A DNA stretch of 64,000 nucleotides from Morganella morganii (GTDB lineage: Bacteria > Pseudomonadota > Gammaproteobacteria > Enterobacterales > Enterobacteriaceae): positions 2,101,767-2,165,766 of the forward strand of contig NZ_NRQY01000001.1 of the NCBI RefSeq assembly GCF_003996855.1, read 5' to 3'. A program made the translations under genes and the position numbers. Numbering within the stretch: position 1 is the stretch's first letter; each line of letters opens with the position of its first letter. The notes beneath the pieces were generated by a model. The model saw only the letters and a list, made by a program, of their open reading frames with translations. It was not told the DNA's origin and did not search any database. This document shows, piece after piece, positions 37,301-44,778 of the stretch.

Positions 37301-38135
37301 GTGTTCCCCCTTTCATCAGAGCCTGTTTCAGTGCCGGTGTGGTCATCACGCCGCCTTCGCGCACCACCATCACCATCAGGACATACACCGCGCTGGAGAG
37401 GCGGTTAAGCGCCTGCATAATGTCAGGGCGGATGACCTGAAAATAACAATCGATATAAATACGCGCCGCACTGATTTCCGTTTCACGGACTTTGGTCCGC
37501 AGCAGATTCAGCGCCGCCGCATCACGGCCGTGACTCACATCCGGAACGATATGGTCATGACCCAAGTATTTCAGCGGATTATGAGACAGCTTGTGCAGCT
37601 CATCCGCGTTCAGATCAGCAATACTCTGTTCAGCGAACGGCTCATTGAGCGCATCGGCACGCATAATATTGCCGAGCACAGAGCGGATATCCGCCAGCCA
37701 GCCTTTCAGCGGCGTCTGTGCAAATTCAGTCTGTAACCAGACGGCTTCAGCGATAGTGGCATCCAGCGCGGCGCGGAACGCCAGACGCGGATCATTTTTC
37801 GCTACCATCGTGTGGCCGTTAAGGTGTGTCAGCGTGTCCGGCTTTTTCGCCACCGGCTGATGGCATAATTCACAGGCCGCGACATCTGCTTTATCCTTAC
37901 TGGTTAACCCGTGTACCGCTTTCAGGTCAGGGACAGCCGTTTCGGTTTTACCGGATTCATCCGGGGTTTCCACAAACAGACGACCTTGTTTATCCTGAAA
38001 TTTCACCTGTAAACGGCGGCTTTCGATCAGCTCACGGGCGGATGGTGTCATCCGGCTGTCAGCAGGCAGATGAATTTCACTGCCATCACTCAGCGTAAAG
38101 TTATCCCGCAGCCAGTCTTCAGTGATAAAGGTCAT
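37290..38135 (-). CDS. eutT: EutT: corrinoid adenosyltransferase
   Basis: The 281-residue enzyme makes adenosylcobalamin from ATP and reduced cobalamin. It matches EutT along its length ([18 protein letters not shown] start; [45 protein letters not shown]). The known metal motif H-x11-C-C-x2-C appears here as [17 protein letters not shown], so the first cysteine of the pair is alanine; the other ligands are kept. GAGGGG lies 7 nt before the chosen ATG. It overlaps eutD and follows eutQ by 11 nt. Confidence 0.92.
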   Translation of the reverse strand: MTFITEDWLRDNFTLSDGSEIHLPADSRMTPSARELIESRRLQVKFQDKQGRLFVETPDESGKTETAVPDLKAVHGLTSKDKADVAACELCHQPVAKKPDTLTHLNGHTMVAKNDPRLAFRAALDATIAEAVWLQTEFAQTPLKGWLADIRSVLGNIMRADALNEPFAEQSIADLNADELHKLSHNPLKYLGHDHIVPDVSHGRDAAALNLLRTKVRETEISAARIYIDCYFQVIRPDIMQALNRLSSAVYVLMVMVVREGGVMTTPALKQALMKGGTHAH

Positions 38136-38146
38136 GGCGATACCCC

Positions 38147-38899
38147 TCAGCAATCCTGCCAGTTAGCCGGCCAGGCCACATACAGGAAGCGGACAGTCGA
38201 TGGTGTGCCGAACTCAATTACGGAGCCTTTCGGGATAAACATCACGTCCCCGGCTTTCGCGATCATCGTTTCGCCTTCATGGCGCACATGCAGCTCACCT
38301 TCCAGAATCAGATCCACTTCATCGTAGTTCAGTGTCCACGGGAAGAATGCGTTTTCCCACTGCATAAACCCGGCCGCCATGCTGCTGTTGTCCTGCGCGG
38401 TGATCAGATCCGCAATTCCGACACGGTGCGGACCCGCACCATCGAAATTACCGAATTTAACCGAGCTGCTGTCGACCACTTTAATGCCGCCTTTGCCGGT
38501 GACACTGCGGTAGCTCTGGGTCTCAGGGATATCAGTGTTCTCTTCCGCCGGTTTGAATGCCGCCACTTTCGCTTTGATTTGTGCGATACGCTCCTGCACC
38601 ACTTTATCGACCAGTTGTGCAATCAGGGTTTCGGTAACATTGCCGTCAGGCAGCTGCGCGATAATGCACTCGCGGATTTTCTGACGCTCTGCGGATGAAA
38701 TATTGGGTTCTGTTCCGGCGGTTGCTGCCGGCGGGGCGCTATTCTGCGTGGTATCAATCTCACCAATCACAAAGCCCAATTGTTCAGCCACAACATGGGC
38801 TTCCGGCGTGATAATGCTCTCTTTCAGCACCACATCCAGACGGGTTTTGCCTGCTGCGTGTGCTTCCCGGATGTCATTGGCCGTTATTAGTTTCTTCAT
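38147..38899 (-). CDS. eutQ: EutQ: cupin-fold acetate-kinase-like protein
   Basis: The 250-residue protein has a variable N-terminal half (KKLITANDIREAHAAGKTRLDV; an Ala/Gly linker near 65). A C-terminal cupin domain (150-250) shows WTLNYDEVDLILEGELHVRHEG and GDVMFIPKGSVIEFGTP. EutQ is reported to have acetate kinase activity and to be needed for compartment assembly. It is slightly longer than E. coli EutQ (233). Confidence 0.92.
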   Translation of the reverse strand: MKKLITANDIREAHAAGKTRLDVVLKESIITPEAHVVAEQLGFVIGEIDTTQNSAPPAATAGTEPNISSAERQKIRECIIAQLPDGNVTETLIAQLVDKVVQERIAQIKAKVAAFKPAEENTDIPETQSYRSVTGKGGIKVVDSSSVKFGNFDGAGPHRVGIADLITAQDNSSMAAGFMQWENAFFPWTLNYDEVDLILEGELHVRHEGETMIAKAGDVMFIPKGSVIEFGTPSTVRFLYVAWPANWQDC

Positions 38900-38911
38900 C
38901 GGATATTCCTC

Positions 38912-39358
38912 TTATTGGCTGTCGGCTGTGGCCAAAAACTGTTTCACTTTCAGGACGTCATCAGGATCAAGGCTGTTGATGGCAAGTACCGGTTCCTCAA
39001 ATCCCCGGGTGGAGAGCAGCTCGCGTATTGCCGGTACATCTGCATCCGGTGCATCGGCTTTGCTGATAACCGCAAAGCGGCGCATACGGGGATAGATATC
39101 GAGTAATCCGGCAGGGATCCGGCACTCCGGGTTATTTGCCGCGTGGACATAAACCAGCACATCACAATCTGCCAGCGTATTAATCAGCGCGTGGTAGAGA
39201 CGGGGATGGCTGAAATATTCACCCGGCGTATCAATACTGCCCTCATCATTGAATTCAATCGCCTGTGTTTTACGAGCAAGTTCAAAATCCCCCTGCAACG
39301 CATTGAATAATGTCGTTTTTCCTGCACCCACATCACCCACAAACACAATTCGTTTCAT
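38912..39358 (-). CDS. eutP: EutP: GTPase-like acetate kinase
   Basis: The 148-residue small P-loop protein of the PduV/EutP family has Walker A GDVGAGKTTLFNAL near residue 8, a switch-type DTPGEYF, and a base-recognition motif VISKADAP where GTPases have NKxD. Salmonella EutP is reported to act as an acetate kinase. It lies between eutS and eutQ. Confidence 0.92.
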   Translation of the reverse strand: MKRIVFVGDVGAGKTTLFNALQGDFELARKTQAIEFNDEGSIDTPGEYFSHPRLYHALINTLADCDVLVYVHAANNPECRIPAGLLDIYPRMRRFAVISKADAPDADVPAIRELLSTRGFEEPVLAINSLDPDDVLKVKQFLATADSQ

Positions 39359-39385
39359 TCAGACGGCATCCTTAACTGCACCCAG

Positions 39386-39721
39386 CTAACTGCGGGTGAT
39401 ATCACAAATGGCATAACTGAGGAGCTGGCTTAATCCGCGCACCGTCTGGATCAGTGCCTCTTCCACTGCGCCGACAGTACCGTAAATCACAAGCGCACCG
39501 GTAAAACGGTCGAGAAAGCCGATTTCCACACTGGCAGCCTTTGTGGCAAGATCGCCCGCAATCATCACGGTTTCGCCGGGTGTCAGTGTCATAATGCCGA
39601 TGGCTTCGGCACCGGGAACCCCGATTTTTTTCGCCAGATCACTGCCGGGATGCGCTATCAGATGCGCCAGCGTGACCTGTTTACCGGGAACAAATTCCTG
39701 GATAATACGTTCCTTTTCCAT
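39386..39721 (-). CDS. eutS: EutS: permuted BMC shell protein
   Basis: The 111-residue circularly permuted BMC protein forms bent hexamers for shell edges. It starts [26 protein letters not shown] and has the [18 protein letters not shown] signature. It is the first gene of the eut operon; the promoter is in the divergent gap with the gntR gene. Confidence 0.94.
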   Translation of the reverse strand: MEKERIIQEFVPGKQVTLAHLIAHPGSDLAKKIGVPGAEAIGIMTLTPGETVMIAGDLATKAASVEIGFLDRFTGALVIYGTVGAVEEALIQTVRGLSQLLSYAICDITRS

Positions 39722-39790
39722 CGTGCTTACCTCGTCACTCTCCTCATAAGAATTGATTCAATCCTAGTCACACTCTTAAAAAGGGGATAA

Positions 39791-39816
39791 CAAAAATCGG
39801 CAATCACGATTAAATG
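39791..39816. promoter_or_regulatory. Shared eut/cbi upstream element, eut copy
   Basis: The element begins CAAAAATCGGCAAT, continues CACG, and ends ATTAAATG. It lies 70-95 nt upstream of eutS. The cbiA upstream region (60731-60756) has the same first 14 and last 8 bases, 22 of 26 positions with no gaps. It is a candidate binding site for EutR or another regulator coupling ethanolamine use with B12 synthesis. Confidence 0.6.
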
Positions 39817-40110
39817 TTGAATCAGATCACTAATTAGCAGGATTGTTAATTTTTAACACCGGAAAAACACAGACATGAAATAGCACGGTTTTACTGCGGT
39901 TCTATTGTGACAAAAAAGATAAATTGACGAAAAATAAGGTATTCTTGTTAAGTAATTTTCTGGAAAATAAGAAACGGAATGATAAAATAATCATTTGTTA
40001 AAACCAGTTCCTTTTTTTCAATTCTGTATTTTTATTGTGTGAGGTAACACGCAAATTGACATTATCCCTGCGCGGTTCACTTGAACGGATGATGACACTC
40101 ACGTAACTTA

Positions 40111-40132
40111 TAAACCAATCTGGTTTAAACCA
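40111..40132. promoter_or_regulatory. Tandem palindromic operator before the GntR gene
   Basis: TAAACCA-ATC-TGGTTTA (40111-40127) is a perfect 7-3-7 palindrome. Its right arm is also the left arm of a second perfect palindrome, TGGTTTAAACCA (40121-40132). The site ends 14 nt before the GntR start codon, the usual place for autorepression by a GntR/HutC-type protein. Confidence 0.68.
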
Positions 40133-40146
40133 AAATAGAGCAACGA

Positions 40147-40857
40147 ATGAAAAACACACAAACTGCTGCTGATCTTGCCAGAGAAAAACTGGATGCCCTG
40201 CTGACCAGCGGCATCATTACACCGGGCGATAAACTGCCTGCCGAACGTCCATTGACAGAGCAACTCGGCGTGAACCGGATGTCACTGCGCCAGGCGTTAC
40301 TCAGCCTGGAAAATGACGGAAAAATTTTCCGTAAAAACCGCAGCGGCTGGTTCGCGGCACTGCCGAAATTTAATTACAACCCGAAATCCCCGGCGAGCTT
40401 CAACCAGGCAGCCAAAGCGCAGGGGCGCCTGCCATCATGGGAATACACAGACAAACAGATGCTCACCAACACACCGGCAGATATCGCAGAGACACTGGGA
40501 CTGGCGGCCGAGGAGCCGGTTTGCTGTATCAGCGGGTGGGGAGCACTGGACGGGCACAAAGTCTTCTGGCACCAGACGTATATTAATCCGTCTGCTGCAC
40601 CGGATTTTGCGGAAAAACTGGATAATCACTCTTTCGCGGCCATCTGGGAAAACGAATATCACATCATCACAACAACATCCCGGCTGGCCTTCAAGCCTGC
40701 GCGGATGCCGGAATCAGCCAGTAAGGCTATCGGCTGTACCGCGAATTCCCCGGGTATCCGGGTGGAAAAATATCGTTGTGATGAAGCACATAACATTGTT
40801 CAGATCGACATTGAATACTGGCGGTTTGAATCTGTTTATTTTTTTGTTGAGCTTTAG
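40147..40857 (+). CDS. GntR/HutC-family regulator with UTRA ligand domain
   Basis: The 236-residue protein has an N-terminal winged helix (residues 5-70, LDALLTSGIITPGDKLPAERPLTEQLGVNRMSLRQALLSLENDG). A C-terminal UTRA effector domain follows (85-236; ISGWGALDGHKVFWHQTYI; IDIEYWRFESVYFFVEL). It should repress the two downstream genes until a small effector binds. The effector is unknown, perhaps the substrate of the TIM-barrel enzyme. It starts a three-gene plus-strand cluster, 17 nt before the TIM-barrel gene, and has its own palindromic operator. Confidence 0.82.
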   Translation: MKNTQTAADLAREKLDALLTSGIITPGDKLPAERPLTEQLGVNRMSLRQALLSLENDGKIFRKNRSGWFAALPKFNYNPKSPASFNQAAKAQGRLPSWEYTDKQMLTNTPADIAETLGLAAEEPVCCISGWGALDGHKVFWHQTYINPSAAPDFAEKLDNHSFAAIWENEYHIITTTSRLAFKPARMPESASKAIGCTANSPGIRVEKYRCDEAHNIVQIDIEYWRFESVYFFVEL

Positions 40858-40874
40858 ACACAGGAATCTGAATC

Positions 40875-41849
40875 ATGAATATTGATGACGCCCGCCGGAT
40901 TACCGAACGTGCAGATACGTTACCGTTATATCTGCATGCCTACGCCTATCATCTGAATATGCGTTTTGAAAAAATATTACCGGATGACTTACTTGATATC
41001 GCAAACGAACATCATTTGCCGGGCGTCAAAATACACGTGCTGGATGGTGAAACCCAATCGCTTTCAGCCATGACAGATGATCAGCTTGAGGCATTTGCAG
41101 AGAAAGCAAAACGTTATCATCTGGATATTAATATTGAAACCAGTGCGTCTGATAATAAAACCCTGGATGAAGCCATCAGGATCGCGTTAAAAACCGGCGC
41201 AAGCTCTGTCCGCTTTTATCCCCGTTATGAAGGCGTACTATCTGAGGTACTTCATCGTATTTCTGACGATATCCGGTATTTAAAAAACCATTATCAGCAC
41301 TGCGGACTGACATTTGTTCTGGAACAACATGAAGATTTAAAAGGCCATGAACTGGTCAGTCTGATCAAAGATGCTGATTTTCCTGAACTGACACTGTTAT
41401 TCGATTTCGGCAATATGATTAATGCCTGCGAATTACCGATGGACGCCCTGGCAGATATGCAGGAATACATTACCCAGGTGCATATTAAAGATGCCATTAT
41501 TCTGGAAGAAGGTGACGGTTCCGGCCATAAAGTCTGCCGTTCCGGAGAAGGTAATTTGCCATTTAAAGATATGCTGCGGGCATTAATGTGTCTGGGTAAA
41601 GAGAAACCTCAGGTTATTTCCTACGGACTGGAAGAAGAGGTGGATTATTATGCTCCGGCCTTCCGTTTTAAAAATGAAGGGAATGACCCGTGGATACCAT
41701 GGCGTCAGCTGAGTGAAACGCCTTTACCGGAAAATGAAGTTGAAGAACGCCTCACCCGTGAGAAAGAAGATGCAGTAAACCAGTTGCTTTACGTCCGTAA
41801 GATCATTAATGAAATAAAATCAGAGGCAATTGCCGTTACTGAAAAATAA
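40875..41849 (+). CDS. Xylose-isomerase-like TIM-barrel protein
   Basis: The 324-residue protein is an AP-endonuclease-2-type sugar isomerase/epimerase fold. Candidate metal ligands are the glutamate in FVLEQHEDLKG, the aspartate in LLFDFGNMINAC, the histidine in QVHIKDA and the glutamate in SYGLEEEVD, in the order usual for this family. The last 40 residues are a charged helical extension. It probably isomerises or epimerises a sugar or sugar acid; the substrate is not known. AGGA precedes the start, and the MFS transporter follows 81 nt later. Confidence 0.78.
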   Translation: MNIDDARRITERADTLPLYLHAYAYHLNMRFEKILPDDLLDIANEHHLPGVKIHVLDGETQSLSAMTDDQLEAFAEKAKRYHLDINIETSASDNKTLDEAIRIALKTGASSVRFYPRYEGVLSEVLHRISDDIRYLKNHYQHCGLTFVLEQHEDLKGHELVSLIKDADFPELTLLFDFGNMINACELPMDALADMQEYITQVHIKDAIILEEGDGSGHKVCRSGEGNLPFKDMLRALMCLGKEKPQVISYGLEEEVDYYAPAFRFKNEGNDPWIPWRQLSETPLPENEVEERLTREKEDAVNQLLYVRKIINEIKSEAIAVTEK

Positions 41850-41930
41850 AAAACACCAACACTGCACAATTAATTTTAAACACAACACTCAATACTGACC
41901 GGAAATTACTTTCCGGCCAGGAGGCACACT

Positions 41931-43197
41931 ATGCTTGATAAAAAAAGATGGGCTATATTCAGCCTGTTGGTTTTGTGCGGCGGTACTATCTATAAATTAC
42001 CATCACTGAAGGATGCCTTTTATGTTCCGATGCAGGAATACTTTCATCTGACCAATGGCCAGATTGGTAATGCAATGTCAGTAAACTCGATTGTTACTAC
42101 CATTGGTTTCTTTCTGTCTATTTATTTTTCTGACAAATTACCGCGCCGCCTGACAATTTCATTTTCATTAATTGCAACCGGTCTTCTTGGTATTTACTTA
42201 TCCACAATGCCGGGCTATTGGGGGATTTTATTTGTCTGGGCCTTATTCGGTGTCACCTGTGACATGCTCAACTGGCCGGTATTATTAAAGTCCGTCAGTC
42301 TGCTGGGCAACAGCTCACAGCAGGGACGTATTTTCGGTTTCTTTGAAACCGGCCGCGGTGTGGTGGATACTGTCGTTGCATTCTCCGCACTCGCAGTATT
42401 TGCCTGGTTCGGCAGCGGTTATCTCGGTTTTAAAATGGGGATATTATTTTATTCCGGCGTGGCCATTCTGGTCGGCGGTATTATTTTCCTGTTCCTGAAA
42501 GATGATAAACACGCCGTAACTGAACCTGTTAATGAATCCGATAAAAATAAAGAGAAAAAAACCCGGTGTCAGCGCGGTATTAAAAGACGGAACCGTCTGG
42601 CTGATTGCCCTGAGTATTTTCTTTGTCTACGCTGTTTATTGCGGACTGACTTTCTTTATTCCGTTCCTGAGTAATATCTATGCACTACCGGTCGCACTGG
42701 TCGGTATTTACGGTATTTTGAATCAGTATTGCCTGAAAATGGTCGGTGGCCCAATCGGCGGATTAATCGCGGATAAGATTTTAAAATCTCCGACAAAGTA
42801 TTTATTTTATACCTTTATTATCAGTGTAATTGTCCTAGTCATCTTTATTTTCCTGCCGCACGAAAGTATGCCGGTTTATCTGGGAATGGTCTGCACATTA
42901 GGCTTCGGCACCATTGTTTTCACCCAGCGCGCGATTTTCTTCGCACCAATTGGTGAAGCCAATATCAAAGAGTCCAGTACTGGGGCTGCGATGGCACTGG
43001 GCAGTTTTATCGGTTATGCCCCGGCGATGTTCTGCTTCAGCCTCTACGGCCATATTCTGGATATTTATCCGGGTATGACCGGTTATAAAATCGTGTTCGG
43101 TCTGATGGCATTATTTGCCTACTGCGGGGCTTTTGCTTCCGGTGTTCTGATTATCAGCATTAAAAACCGTAAAGCACTGACCGCAACAGCCTCTTAG
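41931..43197 (+). pseudogene. MFS transporter interrupted by a one-base frameshift
   Basis: Two frames together encode one 421-residue major-facilitator protein. Frame 1 (41931 to about 42561) gives transmembrane segments 1-6 (LVLCGGTIYKLPSLKDAFYVPM, FALFGVTCDM-type loop). Frame 2 (about 42562 to 43197) gives segments 7-12 (TVWLIALSIFFVYAVYCGLTFFI). They switch at a run of seven A (42555-42561). With six A the reading is GAG AAA AAA CCC GGT and the protein is continuous across the central loop. So it is a recent pseudogene, a phase variant or a sequencing error. AGGAGG precedes the start. It is the likely importer for the TIM-barrel enzyme's substrate. Confidence 0.8.
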
Positions 43198-43216
43198 TAA
43201 TTTTCCTCCTGTCTCC

Positions 43217-43245
43217 GGTATGCCGCAGCCAGTCTGTGGCATACC
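43217..43245 (+). terminator. Hairpin after the MFS gene
   Basis: GGTATGCCGCA and TGTGGCATACC pair over 11 positions (one G-U) with a 7-nt loop, 20 nt after the MFS stop. No T-tract follows directly, so it may be a transcript-end stabiliser or a factor-dependent stop. Confidence 0.5.
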
Positions 43246-43278
43246 TGCTGACGAGTTACGTTTATTTTCTTACTTTAA

Positions 43279-43965
43279 TTATAACTTTTCATTATTATTG
43301 TCACGCTTCAGGAAAAACGGAATAAAAACAGCGATAAAAGGAACGAAAACCCAAAGTATGATCATTCTGCTTTTATTAAAATGATTTAAACATGCAATGT
43401 TATAAAATATGATAGGAAGTATAAAAACAAACAGAAAGATGATTGAGCTTTCATTGAAAAGAAAAACAACCAGCATATACCATGAGAATTGAAACAAACA
43501 AATAAATAAATATTTAACACGCATATCGATGCGATTTATGGCACGTTTAAACTTAGCTGAATTAATTATTAGCAAAGTAACTAATGAAACAGAAAAACAC
43601 AATAAATAAATCATTACCAGATAGGATGGATAACTCTCAATATAAATAACACCAGAGCTTGATTTAATCACCCTATGGATAGATAAAGATAAAAACAAAA
43701 TAAAATACGCTGACAAATGAAATAACAAAACACCACTGAAATCAAGATTAATTAATTTAACTGCAATTATAAAAAAAATAAATGACATTAAAAAAACAAT
43801 AGTGAGTTTAATACAGGTAAATTAAAAACATCATATTCATTCGTATAGCGCATCTCTGTTGCATTTAATGAAAACATAACCATTTCATTGAAATAATTCA
43901 TGTTTATAAAAAATAAAAAAATGCAAATACCATAAAATAAAAAATTATTTTTTATGTTTCATCAT
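43279..43965 (-). pseudogene. AT-rich membrane protein gene, apparently frameshifted
   Basis: A 169-residue open frame (43279-43788) encodes a protein with four or five hydrophobic segments and a basic C-terminus (FFLKRDNNNEKL). It has no ribosome site and starts inside TAATG, where an upstream frame stops. Read further upstream (to ATG ATG at 43965), a consistent protein appears (MMKHK, a hydrophobic helix, then MNYFNEMVMFSLNATEM, then FNLPVLNSLLFF). It requires one base fewer in the six-A run (43948-43953) and one more in the seven-T run (43790-43796). I read this as one gene of about 228 codons broken twice, or sequencing errors. No family is recognised. GC content is far below the neighbours. 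Confidence 0.5.
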
Positions 43966-44028
43966 TCTACTTTTAACCTGAAAGTGACTTCATTAACATT
44001 GACAACTCTTTAACGCTACTGATTTGAG

Positions 44029-44594
44029 TTAGTCTCTTTGTTTTTTATTATAGCGAGCCATAGCTACAGGTGAGTCAAGACCACCGTTATAAGAATAGAA
44101 TGTAATACTACTGTTCCCATAAAGCCTTATGTTCTTTACTTCATCAACACCATAGTTGAATAACTCTATGTTAAGAATTTTTGGTTCCGTCAGAACATCC
44201 GGAACATTTACTATTGAAGATACCGGCATTGCTATTAACGAAGTATAATTACCAGCAAATACTAACTTTATTTCTTTATTATTTGTTTCTTTAGTTGTTG
44301 GTTCATCGCCTAAAAAAATTCACTCTTTGTTTAAATGTTGGCGCTAATGAATCAACCCTTTCATTATTTAAATAAAGTTCATATTCCGATAACACGTTAT
44401 AAATAGCTCTGGTTATCTGATATAACGACGCAGTAAGTGGTAATGATATAGTTGAATTTGTTATTATTTTCTCTATTATAAAAATAATCATCACCTGTTT
44501 TAATAATATTATTCATATTTTCACCATATATAATTTTCCACGGCATCAGGCTACTTAAAAAAAAACCAAAGTAAATAAGAAAAATCATAACCAC
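44029..44594 (-). pseudogene. AT-rich gene with N-terminal anchor, two apparent frameshifts
   Basis: Three short frames line up as one protein of about 188 residues. An N-terminal hydrophobic anchor comes first (MVMIFLIYFGFFLSSLMPWKI, 44594 down to about 44480, GTG start). A middle part follows (STISLPLTASLYQITRAIYNV then LSEYELYLNNERVDSLAPTFKQ), then a C-terminal part (LVFAGNYTSLIAMPVSSIVNV to YNKKQRD). The first switch is near 44475-44484; the second is at seven T on the minus strand (44312-44318), where six T would restore the frame. It resembles a secreted or membrane-anchored protein of unknown family, and was probably transferred in, with the next gene. Confidence 0.5.
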
Positions 44595-44633
44595 CCAAGA
44601 ATTAGATACTAATACTTAACCCCCACACACCAC

Positions 44634-44649
44634 TACTCCTTCAGGAGTA
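44634..44649. promoter_or_regulatory. NarL/NarP-type 7-2-7 site upstream of nirB
   Basis: TACTCCT-TC-AGGAGTA is a perfect inverted pair of heptamers with 2-nt spacing, the arrangement bound by NarP and NarL. It is centred 71 bp upstream of the FNR box; as I recall the spacing in E. coli nirB is much shorter, about 28 bp. Confidence 0.68.
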
Positions 44650-44705
44650 TTGACAAAAATTATTTAAATCCGAAATCTGTATAAGCTGAATTGATTAAGC
44701 TGCAT

Positions 44706-44719
44706 TTGATATACATCAA
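44706..44719 (+). promoter_or_regulatory. FNR box of nirB
   Basis: TTGAT-ATAC-ATCAA is a perfect match to the FNR consensus TTGATNNNNATCAA. A -10-like TATTTT at 44741-44746 is placed so that the FNR site is centred near -41.5, the class II activating position. This predicts anaerobic induction of nirBD. Confidence 0.85.
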
Positions 44720-44778
44720 TGAGAAAAACTCTGATCGCCGTATTTTTAGCCTTAATCTACACAAAATCTGAGGCTGAA

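Larger units (their letters stand above)
39722..40146. other. Divergent regulatory region between eutS and the GntR gene
   Basis: This 425-nt AT-rich gap must hold the eut promoter (minus) and the gntR promoter (plus). It contains the 26-bp element shared with cbiA (39791-39816) and a TGTTAA-TTT-TTAACA palindrome near 39844. A TGTGAGGTAACAC stretch lies near 40038, with tandem AAACCA palindromes at 40111-40132 next to gntR. No additional gene is visible. Confidence 0.6.

Noticed and set aside
42555..42562. Programmed -1 ribosomal frameshift at A AAA AAC in the MFS gene
   Set aside because: The heptamer is not in the required codon phase, and -1 slippage leads to the wrong frame; a +1 shift or one A fewer is needed.
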